From: a virus
Virus record (IMG/VR): IMGVR_UViG_3300017613_001403
Location: 1-44,671 of that record
Length of the DNA stretch: 44,671 nt
Reading direction: 5' to 3' (one strand)
Part shown: positions 6,310 to 13,305 of the stretch, one piece after another
How positions within the stretch are numbered: position 1 is the first letter of the stretch
Layout: each line of letters opens with the position of its first letter
Position numbers and translations under genes: made by a program
The notes under the pieces: model-generated
Databases searched by the model: none
The model's input: the letters and a program-made list of their open reading frames with translations, nothing else
What the model was told of the DNA's origin: nothing

Positions 6310-6390
6310 TTATCCCCCGTAGAAAATGCCGATGCTGTAGGCCATCGCAAATCCCAGAATCATCAGCCAAAATATTGTGCGGTTGCTCAT
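6310..6390 (-). CDS. Small membrane peptide, 26 aa
   Basis: Begins MSNRTIFWLMILGFAMAYSI. The ATG (6390) overlaps the stop of the upstream gene as ATGA, with GAGGGAGAAAAG before it. It is a single hydrophobic helix. Role unknown. Confidence 0.45.
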   Translation of the reverse strand: MSNRTIFWLMILGFAMAYSIGIFYGG

Positions 6391-6716
6391 GGCTTTTCTC
6401 CCTCGGCCCTGATTCTCCACGTGTGGCCACCATAACCGGAGAAGGTTATCCAACCGTCTTTATTATTAGGATCTCCACTTATGCCGCCAACCTTAACGTC
6501 AAACCCACACCCCCAACCATCAGAACTAACCTCAAAATATGCAGAGTCTTTTCCATTCGGACGCAGGACAATATCTGTGATAATTCCACGAGCACCCTTG
6601 AAACCCATTGCCCTATCCATTCCATCTCCAAAGTCTTCAAGTGTGCCGCCAAGCCACTCTTCCTTACGCTCAACAAATTGACCCCATAGCGGGTAGTGTT
6701 TTCCGTTTACTTTCAT
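6387..6716 (-). CDS. Hypothetical protein, 109 aa
   Basis: Starts at ATG 6716 after TAGGAG. It begins MKVNGKHYPLWGQFVERK and has beta-type repeats of G/D/W (SSDGWGCGFDVKVGG, DGWITFSGYGGHTWR). It resembles small beta-barrel-like proteins of phage early regions. An upstream in-frame extension to 6785 lacks a site. Function unknown. Confidence 0.7.
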   Translation of the reverse strand: MKVNGKHYPLWGQFVERKEEWLGGTLEDFGDGMDRAMGFKGARGIITDIVLRPNGKDSAYFEVSSDGWGCGFDVKVGGISGDPNNKDGWITFSGYGGHTWRIRAEGEKP

Positions 6717-6760
6717 GGCGTTTCTCCTAATTTGGTTGAGGGCCGGGCAATCCGATGATT

Positions 6761-6847
6761 TTAAGCGGGTGGGCCTACCACCCATTGTTTTTTTGGTTCA
6801 TTGCCCAGCCCCACATTGATGGGATAGCACCCTTCCACTTTCACCAT
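6761..6847 (-). CDS. Doubtful 28-aa peptide
   Basis: Frame beginning MVKVEGCYPINVGLGNE. The nearest ribosome-like GAGG is 13 bases before the start, so support is weak. It is reported only because the 6717-7027 interval otherwise lacks a gene. Its last codons overlap the hairpin at 6767-6783. Confidence 0.2.
   Translation of the reverse strand: MVKVEGCYPINVGLGNEPKKQWVVGPPA
6767..6794 (+). terminator. Rho-independent terminator, plus strand
   Basis: GGGTGG, loop GCCTA, CCACCC, then ATTG and seven T. It points against the leftward genes, so it would stop antisense readthrough into the early unit rather than end a known gene. Confidence 0.6.
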
Positions 6848-6912
6848 TGCTGGCTTACTGACCTCACCCTTTCGGTGTTCCACCACCGCCCGTCAGACTA
6901 TCCCAAACTGTC

Positions 6913-6997
6913 GCCCCCGCACCGGAATCGAACCGGTCTGTACTTTCCCTATGAAAGCATCCATGGACGGATATACAGGTCACCAGAATCAGGAGGG
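6913..6997 (-). tRNA. tRNA-like element, probably degenerate
   Basis: On the minus strand a perfect T arm is present: stem ACCGG/CCGGT around the loop TTCGATT, followed by GCGGGGG. A possible 5' acceptor strand CCCTCCT pairs with that G tract except for one mismatch and two wobbles, giving an 85-base molecule. A stem CTTTC/GAAAG would fit a long variable arm. No anticodon loop with U33 can be drawn convincingly, so no amino acid is assigned. It could be a decayed tRNA, a tRNA mimic, or a copy of a host tRNA 3' end. Confidence 0.3.
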
Positions 6998-7027
6998 CAT
7001 GTAAAAGAACTTGCTGCTATGCCGCCT

Positions 7028-7228
7028 TTAGATGTTTTCGTTTAGCTTGTGATCTCCGCACCAGTCAGATTCAAAAACTACTGGGTAGCCGTTCATTGTG
7101 GGGGCATGCCTTCGACATCGCCCAATGTGGCCAACATCTGAGCTTGCCGGTTGTGTGGTATCCTTTATTGTAAACCACATGCATGTCTTACACCTCATTC
7201 CCTCGCTTCGATGCTTCCAGTTGTCCAT
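7028..7228 (-). CDS. Cys-rich zinc-finger-like protein, 66 aa
   Basis: ATG 7228 has AAGGAG upstream. It has CKTC, then GRCRRHAP and SDWCGDHK, forming a CxxC...C...C pattern common in small phage early proteins of unknown role (MRCKTCMWF ... TMNGYPVVFESDWCGDH). A long untranslated stretch (7229-7386) carrying a pseudoknot-like structure lies upstream. Confidence 0.75.
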   Translation of the reverse strand: MDNWKHRSEGMRCKTCMWFTIKDTTQPASSDVGHIGRCRRHAPTMNGYPVVFESDWCGDHKLNENI

Positions 7229-7325
7229 AATTTCTCCTTTTTGAGATTTATGCTTTTGCCGCCGTGTCCATCTCGGGCGCTTCTTTCTGTGAGTGTGGAA
7301 GCCGTAAATGAACGTGGCGGCTATT

Positions 7326-7379
7326 TGACCCTGCCCCCTTCTGGTACTCAGCAGCTATGGCCTTTCGGGTCAGGGGGCA
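7326..7379 (-). ncRNA. Pseudoknot-like structured segment
   Basis: Two complementary pairs are interleaved: TGACCC (7326-7331) with GGGTCA (7367-7372), and TGCCCCC (7332-7338) with GGGGGCA (7373-7379). The order A-B-A'-B' defines an H-type pseudoknot with 6- and 7-bp stems and a 28-base inner loop. It lies in a 158-base gap between two leftward genes, so on the transcribed strand it is a 5' leader for the Cys-rich gene ending at 7028. Role inferred only. Confidence 0.4.
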
Positions 7380-7386
7380 TTGGACT

Positions 7387-7926
7387 TTAACCTTTTATTT
7401 CTGCAATTTCTTCCTTATACTCATCCCACATGGACAGAGTTTTTTCGGCCCAAGTTAAAACCCTCATTTTTCTGGCCAATTTATAAAAATCTTTCCAGCA
7501 TAAATTTGTCTCCATTCTGATTCGTGCTGAAAAGTTTTTTTGACTTTTCGTATTGGATTTGCGCCAGAGTATTTCTGATGCGAATTGATGGGAATTGATA
7601 GGTGGGGTTTCAACTCCGACAAGATACGCTCCGGCAAGATTCGCTCGGGCAAGATCCGCTCCGGCAAGATCCGCTCCGGCAAGATTCGCTCCGGCAAGAT
7701 TCGCTCGGGCAAGATCCGCTCGGGCAAGATTCGCCTCGACAAGATTCGCTCGGGCAAGATTCGCCTCGACAAGATACGCTCCGGCAAGATTCGCTCCGAC
7801 AAGATCCGCTCGGGCAAGATCCGCTCCGGACCTAACTGCGATCTCAACCGCTACTTTCAAAGATTCCGCTTTAGTTGAAAAAATAACCTTGCCATCATAT
7901 CGTGACTTTATCTCTATGGTTTTCAT
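7387..7926 (-). CDS. Pentapeptide-repeat protein
   Basis: 179 residues from ATG 7926, with AAAGGAG upstream; it is the first gene of the leftward unit. The N-terminus ([18 protein letters not shown]) has a short beta region. Residues about 33-102 are 14 consecutive pentapeptides of A(D/N/Y)L type ([15 protein letters not shown]), predicting a right-handed quadrilateral beta-helix. The C-terminal 75 residues are charged and helical. Such helices mimic DNA in Qnr/MfpA proteins; a gyrase- or defence-directed role is only a possibility. Confidence 0.9.
   Translation of the reverse strand: MKTIEIKSRYDGKVIFSTKAESLKVAVEIAVRSGADLARADLVGANLAGAYLVEANLARANLVEANLARADLARANLAGANLAGADLAGADLARANLAGAYLVGVETPPINSHQFASEILWRKSNTKSQKNFSARIRMETNLCWKDFYKLARKMRVLTWAEKTLSMWDEYKEEIAEIKG
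7620..7829. repeat. 14 tandem 15-bp units encoding the pentapeptides
   Basis: Units of CAAGATNCGCTCSGG on the plus strand, all 15 bp and in phase with the pentapeptide codons of the minus strand. Because 15 is a multiple of three, all frames stay open here and several false plus-strand frames arise. Confidence 0.95.
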
Positions 7927-7963
7927 GGCACTCCTTTGGATGGGTTTTTGTGCTTTTAAAAAC

Positions 7964-7993
7964 ATTAAAACACACATTGATATATTATGTCAA
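7964..7993 (-). promoter_or_regulatory. Leftward early promoter with operator-like palindrome
   Basis: On the minus strand TTGACA (7993-7988) and TTTAAT (7969-7964) are separated by 18 bases, a near-consensus sigma70 promoter 38 bases before the pentapeptide-repeat gene. A 17-bp imperfect palindrome TTGATATATTATGTCAA (7977-7993) overlaps the -35 element; the HTH protein at 8103 is the obvious candidate to bind it. Confidence 0.7.
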
Positions 7994-8066
7994 GTCATTT
8001 TATTAACATAGACACACTTTTTTTAAATTGGTGGAATATCAGTGGTTTATGTGTAAGTAAAAGTGG

Positions 8067-8095
8067 TTGACAATCGGGTTGTAGTTTGATAGTCT
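8067..8095 (+). promoter_or_regulatory. Rightward promoter for the HTH regulator, possibly leaderless
   Basis: TTGACA (8067-8072), 17-base spacer, TAGTCT (8090-8095). The expected start of transcription falls at the ATG (8103), and no ribosome site precedes that ATG, so the message may be leaderless. The palindrome ACAA-TCGGG-TTGT (8070-8082) overlaps the -35 region and spacer and may be an operator. Confidence 0.55.
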
Positions 8096-8102
8096 ATATA
8101 TC

Positions 8103-8288
8103 ATGAAGCTAAATACAGAAAAAATACGGAATGAGTTGAAACGCATAGGCGAGACTCAGGTTTGGCTGGCTAAACAGCTGGGGGTAACACGGCAACGAGT
8201 AAATCAGATTTTATCCGCAGCATCTCTGAAAAACGCTGAGCGGATAGCTGAGGTCTTCGATATCGATCCGAAAGACTTGATCAGATGA
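8103..8288 (+). CDS. Cro/XRE-type HTH regulator, 61 aa
   Basis: A single helix-turn-helix domain and nothing else: QVWLAKQLGVTRQRVNQILSA (about residues 18-38) is the recognition unit, followed by KNAERIAEVFDIDP. This size fits a Cro-like switch protein rather than a CI repressor with an oligomerisation domain. It sits at the divergent promoters and probably regulates both. ATGA overlaps its end with the next gene (8285). Confidence 0.9.
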   Translation: MKLNTEKIRNELKRIGETQVWLAKQLGVTRQRVNQILSAASLKNAERIAEVFDIDPKDLIR

Positions 8289-8623
8289 AAAAAATATATC
8301 TGGCCGCACCATATAGCCACCCAGAGGTTCACGTTAGAGAATGGCGCGTTAGAAGGGTCGATAAAAAAGCTGCCGAATTAATGATGGAGGGCAATCTTGT
8401 TTTCAGCCCACTTTCTCACTCTCACCCGATATCTAAACATTGCACAGTTGATCCATGCGACCATGACTTTTGGTTGCGTCAAGATTTGTGGGTTTTAGAT
8501 ATTTGTGATGAGATGCACGTTTTATGCTTGCCGGGATGGGACGAGTCAAGGGGAATTCAAACAGAAATCGAACATGCTGAATCAAAAGAGATTAAGGTGG
8601 TCTATTGTGAACCAGAAATATGA
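8285..8623 (+). CDS. DUF1937-like, nucleoside 2-deoxyribosyltransferase-related protein
   Basis: 112 residues, starting MKKIYLAAPYSHP, with FSPLSHSHPIS in the middle and LCLPGWDESRGIQTEIEHA near the end. This is the DUF1937 pattern; the Rossmann-like fold is related to nucleoside deoxyribosyltransferases and phosphoribohydrolases. It probably acts on nucleotides or modified bases. It overlaps the upstream stop (ATGA) and the helicase start by 17 bases. Confidence 0.85.
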   Translation: MKKIYLAAPYSHPEVHVREWRVRRVDKKAAELMMEGNLVFSPLSHSHPISKHCTVDPCDHDFWLRQDLWVLDICDEMHVLCLPGWDESRGIQTEIEHAESKEIKVVYCEPEI

Positions 8624-9989
8624 GGATTTTCTTGAATCAAAAATAGTTCAGCATGGTTCGTATGGGTTTGAAATGTCGATATCGAGTCTAAATCCGATGC
8701 TTTTTGAATGGCAAAAAGTGTTGATAAGGTGGGCATTGTTTAAGGGCCGGGCTGCTATTTTCGCAGATTGTGGTCTTGGCAAAACTCCAATGCAACTTGA
8801 ATGGGCTAATCAAATCTATATTAAAACAGGAAAGAATATTATTATATTTGCTCCATTGGCAGTATCGCTTCAAACAAAGCACGAGGGTGAGAAATTTGGA
8901 ATTTCTGTTAATGTGTGCAAATCACAAAAAGATGTCAAATCTGGAATTAATATTACGAATTACGAACGGATAGAAAAATTTAATCCCGATGAATTCGGAG
9001 GTGTTGTTCTTGATGAATCAAGTATTTTAAAAAACTTTGCAGGAAAAATAAGAAACTATATAATAGACGCTTTTTTATATATTCCATATAAACTTTGTTG
9101 CACGGCAACACCAGCCCCAAATGATTATATGGAGCTTGGTAATACCTCTGAATTTTTAGGAGTTATGACAAGAGCTGAGATGCTTTCTATGTATTTTATT
9201 AATGATGCATCTCATACCGGGACCTGGAGATTAAAGGGGTATGTTAAAGATAATAAGTTTTGGGAGTGGGTGGCAACATGGGCTGTAATTATGCAAAAAC
9301 CACAGGATATAGGATTTGCAAATAACGGTTTTAATTTGCCGCCACTGAATATAAAAGAGCACCTTTTACCATATCATGGCAAGAAATACTCATTGTTTGT
9401 AGAGGAAGCCACAACACTATCAGAAAGGCGTTTTGCAAGAAAGGAATCTATGCCACAAAGGCTTGATAAGACTTTACAACTAGTACAAAATAATCCAGAT
9501 GACATATGGCTTGTTTGGTGTAATCTTAATATTGAAGGCGAGCTACTTAAAAAACATCTCGTTAATGCCGTTGAAATAAAAGGATCGGATTCAATAGAAC
9601 ATAAAGAAAATACTGTCTTAGAGTTCTCAAAAGGAAATATAAAGCGACTTATAACTAAAAGCAAGATAAATGGTTTCGGTGTTAATTGGCAGGCGTGCCA
9701 CAACATCATTTTCTTTGGTTTGTCAGATTCATACGAGCAATTTTATCAGGCTACAAGAAGATGTTGGCGGTTTGGTCAAAAAAATCCGGTCAATTTGCAT
9801 ATTGTTATTGGGGAACGAGAAAGGCCAGTGCTTGAAAATGTTAAACGTAAAGAAGAAGATGCCCAAAAAATGTTTCACGAAATGGTATCATATGTAAAAA
9901 CAAATACAATAAAACAACTAAATAGATACGATATCAAAACAGAACCATATAATCCTAAAATTAAAATGGAGATCCCAAAATGGTTATGA
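8607..9989 (+). CDS. SNF2-like superfamily 2 helicase
   Basis: 460 residues from GTG 8607, chosen because AAGGTGG ends six bases upstream; a longer in-frame start inside the previous gene is unlikely. Motifs: Walker A ADCGLGKT (53-60), Walker B-like LDESS (135-139), TATPAPND (166-173) and motif VI QATRRCWRFGQ (381-391). It is a compact SNF2 engine without visible extra domains. It probably translocates on double-stranded DNA. The methyltransferase gene starts within its last codons, so the two are likely co-produced. Confidence 0.92.
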   Translation: MNQKYEDFLESKIVQHGSYGFEMSISSLNPMLFEWQKVLIRWALFKGRAAIFADCGLGKTPMQLEWANQIYIKTGKNIIIFAPLAVSLQTKHEGEKFGISVNVCKSQKDVKSGINITNYERIEKFNPDEFGGVVLDESSILKNFAGKIRNYIIDAFLYIPYKLCCTATPAPNDYMELGNTSEFLGVMTRAEMLSMYFINDASHTGTWRLKGYVKDNKFWEWVATWAVIMQKPQDIGFANNGFNLPPLNIKEHLLPYHGKKYSLFVEEATTLSERRFARKESMPQRLDKTLQLVQNNPDDIWLVWCNLNIEGELLKKHLVNAVEIKGSDSIEHKENTVLEFSKGNIKRLITKSKINGFGVNWQACHNIIFFGLSDSYEQFYQATRRCWRFGQKNPVNLHIVIGERERPVLENVKRKEEDAQKMFHEMVSYVKTNTIKQLNRYDIKTEPYNPKIKMEIPKWL

Positions 9990-10930
9990 AGGTATTAGAT
10001 CAAAAAATAAGTGATAATTGGGCGTTATATCATGGGGATTCTATTGAAGTAATAAAACCGATTCCAAACAATTCAATTCATTATTCATTATTTTCACCCC
10101 CATTTTCAGATTTATTTACATATTCTGATTCTGAAAGAGATATGGGAAATTCAAAAGGGGACAATGAATTTAAAAAACACTTTGGGTTTTTAATCCCAGA
10201 ATTGTTTAGGGTTATAATGCCGGGGAGGTTGGTGTCTGTTCATTGTATGGATTTGCTTGCGACAATAACCAAAGATGGATTTATTGGGTTAAAAGATTTT
10301 CCTGGTAAAATAATTCAATCATTTGAAGAAAATGATTTTATTTATCATTCAAGAGTAACGATATGGAAAGATCCTCTCATTCAAGCAGTAAGGACAAAAG
10401 CCCTCGGATTAGCTCATAAACAGATTTCAAAGGATTCATCAAGATGTAATATGGGGTTGTCTGATTATATCATTACAATGCGAAAGCCAGGGGAAAATCC
10501 AGAACCAATATCTCACGGAAGGGGTTTTGAAAGATACATTGGAGAAAGACCAGAACCACAACGGGCAAAAAACGATGACCCAAGGAAAAATAAATATAGC
10601 CATGAAGTTTGGCAAAGATACGCCTCTCCAGTTTGGGATGATATTAAACAATCAAATACCTTGAACATTTCTGCGGCCAGGGATGAAAAAGACGAAAAAC
10701 ATATATGTCCATTGCAATTAGATTCAATTTCAAGATGTCTCGAGTTGTGGACCAACAAAAACGACACGGTTCTTGATCCGTTTGTTGGTGTAGGGAGTGT
10801 TGGTTATCAGGCATTGAAAATCAATCGGAGGTTTATAGGAATTGAACTTAAAAAATCATATTACAATCAAGCTATCAAGAATTTAGAGCGTATTGAATTT
10901 GAACAAAAACAACTAAAATTATTCACATGA
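9980..10930 (+). CDS. DNA N4-cytosine/N6-adenine methyltransferase (beta class)
   Basis: 316 residues. Motif IV SPPF (39-42) comes before motif I DPFVGVG (266-272), which is the beta-class order with the target-recognition region between. SPPF-type motifs occur in N4-cytosine and some N6-adenine enzymes, so the target base is uncertain. GGAG lies 8 bases before ATG 9980; a second ATG at 9986 overlaps the helicase stop. With the helicase it forms a two-gene unit. Confidence 0.9.
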   Translation: MVMKVLDQKISDNWALYHGDSIEVIKPIPNNSIHYSLFSPPFSDLFTYSDSERDMGNSKGDNEFKKHFGFLIPELFRVIMPGRLVSVHCMDLLATITKDGFIGLKDFPGKIIQSFEENDFIYHSRVTIWKDPLIQAVRTKALGLAHKQISKDSSRCNMGLSDYIITMRKPGENPEPISHGRGFERYIGERPEPQRAKNDDPRKNKYSHEVWQRYASPVWDDIKQSNTLNISAARDEKDEKHICPLQLDSISRCLELWTNKNDTVLDPFVGVGSVGYQALKINRRFIGIELKKSYYNQAIKNLERIEFEQKQLKLFT

Positions 10931-11097
10931 AAAACTGTCCCATATGCTACCAAGACAATCACGGACACAAAAACATATGCCCCAGATATCCAATCAGGGG
11001 GCCGATGGAGCCAGTATATGAGCAAGCCAAAGAAGCGGATATCCGCAAGGGAAGCCAACAACAAGCGTCTACTGAAGATGAAACCCCGATTAATTAG
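10927..11097 (+). CDS. Small zinc-knuckle protein, 56 aa
   Basis: The ATG overlaps the methyltransferase stop as ATGA. MKNCPICYQDNHGHKNICPR has a C-P-x-C, His and Cys arrangement suited to one zinc ion; the rest is polar and probably disordered. Function unknown, but coupling suggests an accessory to the upstream pair or the replication genes. Confidence 0.6.
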   Translation: MKNCPICYQDNHGHKNICPRYPIRGPMEPVYEQAKEADIRKGSQQQASTEDETPIN

Positions 11098-11124
11098 GGC
11101 GCTGAATAAAATGGAGAATCCGAG

Positions 11125-11286
11125 ATGAAACCCAAAATTATAGGCAAGGTTGAGCCGGTTCTCAAGGCGAGGCTGGACTGGCTGCAGGAATACATTGACA
11201 ATCTACTTGAGCGTCACGACTGGATACCTGATGATGTTTTTAAGGCCCTCATTGATAAAAAGCAAGAGTTGGTTGAGATGGTTTAG
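11125..11286 (+). CDS. Small helical protein, 53 aa
   Basis: Starts ATG 11125 after GGAG. Sequence MKPKIIGKVEPVLKARLDW then long amphipathic helices with acidic and basic faces. No family recognised. Placed between the methyltransferase and the replication initiator. Confidence 0.6.
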   Translation: MKPKIIGKVEPVLKARLDWLQEYIDNLLERHDWIPDDVFKALIDKKQELVEMV

Positions 11287-11289
11287 TGG

Positions 11290-11955
11290 ATGAATCGAGG
11301 CTATATCAAAATATGGCGAAAGTCTATTGATAATGAGTGGTTGGGAAATCATAAATTGTGGGCTTTCTGGACATATTGCCTCTTGAAAGCATCGCACAAA
11401 GAAAGGACTGCGATAGTTGGCTACCAAAGAGTGCTGATAAAACCCGGACAATTCGTCTTCGGAAGACGTAAGGCTTCCAAGGACTTACGGATGCACGAGT
11501 CCGCAATCCGGCGTTGTGTCGCGTTTCTTGTGAACTCAAACAATATTAGCGTAAAATCGACCAACAAATATAGTATAATAACGATAATAAATTGGGATAT
11601 TTATCAAGGTGATAAAACCGACTCCGACCAACAAGCGACCAACAAGCGACCAACAAGCGACCACAGACAAGAATGTAAAGCATTAAAGAATAAAGATATA
11701 AGAGCGAATTTTAAGTTCCCCCAAAACACACCACTTCCCACCAACATTTTCCTTACCGACAGAATGAGGGCTTACGTCAAAAAACAAGGTTGCGAAAACT
11801 CAGGGTATGCGGAGCAGCTTTTCGAGGACTTTAAAAACCACCACGGCGCAAAAGGAACGAAGTGGAAGGACTGGACATTGGTTTTTTATAAGTGGGTTAG
11901 GAACGACAAAAAACATTACAACAAAGATAAGTATATCAGGTACGAGCCGATATGA
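11290..11955 (+). CDS. Replication initiator (DnaD/O-like, winged helix)
   Basis: 221 residues. The N-terminal 115 residues (GYIKIWRKSIDNEWL, GQFVFGRRKASKDL, HESAIRRCVAFL, YSIITIINWDIYQG) match the winged-helix part of phage replication proteins of the DnaD/O type. A polar linker (about residues 112-125) is encoded by 11-bp iterons. The C-terminal part (DWTLVFYKWVRND) resembles the partner-binding region of such proteins. Like lambda O, the origin probably lies inside the gene. The downstream ATPase overlaps by 4 bases. Confidence 0.8.
   Translation: MNRGYIKIWRKSIDNEWLGNHKLWAFWTYCLLKASHKERTAIVGYQRVLIKPGQFVFGRRKASKDLRMHESAIRRCVAFLVNSNNISVKSTNKYSIITIINWDIYQGDKTDSDQQATNKRPTSDHRQECKALKNKDIRANFKFPQNTPLPTNIFLTDRMRAYVKKQGCENSGYAEQLFEDFKNHHGAKGTKWKDWTLVFYKWVRNDKKHYNKDKYIRYEPI
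11558..11662. other. Probable replication origin: 11-bp iterons
   Basis: Three perfect tandem copies of CGACCAACAAG (11625-11635, 11636-11646, 11647-11657), a partial fourth at 11658, and a separate CGACCAACAA at 11558. The 11-bp period is about one helical turn and is not a multiple of three, so it is not driven by protein repeats. AT-rich DNA lies on both sides (11566-11610 and 11670-11720). Confidence 0.7.
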
Positions 11956-12815
11956 CACATGACAATATGGACATGGTTAGTTTGGATATAGTTAAAGCTC
12001 ATGAATTTGCAATGCAGGCTCCTGGTTGGTTTCACGTTAGGGAGATGACGAACGATATTGACCGCCAGCAAATTTATATTCGCAAGTTTGAGAAATTGGT
12101 TTTAATGAATTTTATTGAGCGCCATGCGAGTAAGCGGGGGATGTATCGCAGGAAAGAAACTGAATTAGAAATAATGGATTTCAAGAATGTGGATGCTGAA
12201 CCGGTAGATCTTTGGTTGCCGTTTGAATTGTCCGACTACGTTGAGATTTACCCAGGCAACATGATTATGATCGCAGGAATGAAAAGTTCTGGAAAGACCG
12301 CTATTATGCTGAATATGGTTTATGAGAATCAAAGGGGATGGGATGTACACTATTTCAATTCAGAGATGGGCGCAAAAGAGATGCGGAAACGGTTAGATTT
12401 ATTTCCATATACTTCGATAGACCAGTGGAAGTTTAGCGCATATCGAAGGTCTGAGAATTTCGGTGATGCTATTCCGGGCGGTGAAGATAAATTAATTTTA
12501 ATAGATTTCTTAGAGATACACGATGAGTTTTATGCAGTTGGAAAGGCGCTTAAGGCGATCCACGACAATCTCAAAGGGGCTATTGCGGTGGTGGCGATTC
12601 AAAAAAATCCAGGGGTAGAGGTTGGGCTTGGTGGCTGGCGAAGTGCAGAGGTTTCCAGATTGTATCTATCTATGGACAAAGGGAAAGTTAAAATAACTGA
12701 TGCCAAAAACTATCGAACAGAAAAAAACCCAAATGGATGGGTAAGGTATTTTAAATTAAGCCTGGGTTGTCAAATTAGCTGTCCCCATGATTGGCAAAGG
12801 GAGGTAAAACCATGA
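11952..12815 (+). CDS. RecA-fold ATPase, replicative helicase or loader
   Basis: 287 residues. The N-terminal 75 residues look like a winged-helix module (basic, with HASKRGMYRRKE). The ATPase core has Walker A GMKSSGKT (109-116) and Walker B LILIDFLE (181-188), with YFNSEMG (134-140) as in DnaB-type RecA folds. The single core, without a DnaB N-terminal domain, and the gene order initiator then ATPase suggest a DnaB-related helicase or loader that brings the host helicase. The start overlaps the initiator stop (ATGA). Confidence 0.75.
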   Translation: MTHDNMDMVSLDIVKAHEFAMQAPGWFHVREMTNDIDRQQIYIRKFEKLVLMNFIERHASKRGMYRRKETELEIMDFKNVDAEPVDLWLPFELSDYVEIYPGNMIMIAGMKSSGKTAIMLNMVYENQRGWDVHYFNSEMGAKEMRKRLDLFPYTSIDQWKFSAYRRSENFGDAIPGGEDKLILIDFLEIHDEFYAVGKALKAIHDNLKGAIAVVAIQKNPGVEVGLGGWRSAEVSRLYLSMDKGKVKITDAKNYRTEKNPNGWVRYFKLSLGCQISCPHDWQREVKP

Positions 12816-13093
12816 AGAAACTATTTTTAGTTTTATGTGTTGTGTGTTTATTGGCGGGCTGTGTCACTACACCGATGATATGTCCACCGGATAATGTGGT
12901 AGTGGATTATGTGGATCCATCGGGAAACGCTACACCGCTTAGACTGGAAAAGGGATACTTTGATACACCCGAAGGATGGATGACTTGGGATGATTTTTAT
13001 AAATGGTACGAAGATCGTGGAATGGAGCATTTGTTAAGAGATTTCGATGTAGAGGATGGCAAAAAAAAATGCGGTGAGGATGACTGCACATAG
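12812..13093 (+). CDS. Lipoprotein, 93 aa
   Basis: ATG 12812 after GGGAGG; it overlaps the helicase stop (ATGA). MKKLFLVLCVVCLLAGC is a type II signal with lipobox LAGC (Cys17). The mature part has a beta-like region, then aromatic/acidic residues and CGEDDC at the end. Phage lipoproteins of this size often block superinfection at the envelope, but that is inference; it is not the usual lysis spanin position. Confidence 0.75.
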   Translation: MKKLFLVLCVVCLLAGCVTTPMICPPDNVVVDYVDPSGNATPLRLEKGYFDTPEGWMTWDDFYKWYEDRGMEHLLRDFDVEDGKKKCGEDDCT

Positions 13094-13105
13094 GAGGGAA
13101 AAGCC

Positions 13106-13219
13106 ATGAAAACTATCCTCGGCATAGCTCTAATCATAACAGGCTGGTGGATATTGCGCAGGGCAAAAAAACACCGGATACGGGATATCATGCCTAACGA
13201 CACGGAGACAATGAAATGA
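13106..13219 (+). CDS. Small membrane protein, 37 aa
   Basis: TAGGAGG lies 8 bases before ATG 13106. MKTILGIALIITGWWIL is a membrane span; the rest is basic (RRAKKHRIRD). The stop overlaps the next ATG (ATGA). Function unknown. Confidence 0.6.
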   Translation: MKTILGIALIITGWWILRRAKKHRIRDIMPNDTETMK

Positions 13220-13305
13220 AAAAATATGTAATTAAAATCCTACTGGCAATCGTGGGTGTCCTTTGGGTTTTGTGTAATGCGGTGGGAGCGCATAAAAGCG
13301 AATGA
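13216..13305 (+). CDS. Small membrane or secreted peptide, 29 aa
   Basis: MKKYVIKILLAIVGVLWVL is hydrophobic with positive head, ending NAVGAHKSE; it looks like a signal anchor or a tiny exported peptide. It overlaps its neighbours by 4 bases on both sides, which supports translation. Role unknown. Confidence 0.55.
   Translation: MKKYVIKILLAIVGVLWVLCNAVGAHKSE

Noticed and set aside
6288-6689. 133-residue plus frame opposite the 6310-6716 genes
   Set aside because: Antisense shadow; composition unlike proteins of this phage.
7620-7829. Possible CRISPR array
   Set aside because: Continuous 15-bp units without spacers, in frame with a protein.
7585-8011. Three long plus-strand frames over the pentapeptide region (7585-7878, 7595-8011, 7602-7835) and a second minus frame (7464-7847)
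   Set aside because: The 15-bp repeat keeps all frames open; only the minus-strand frame with a start site, repeat consensus and flanking domains is a plausible gene.
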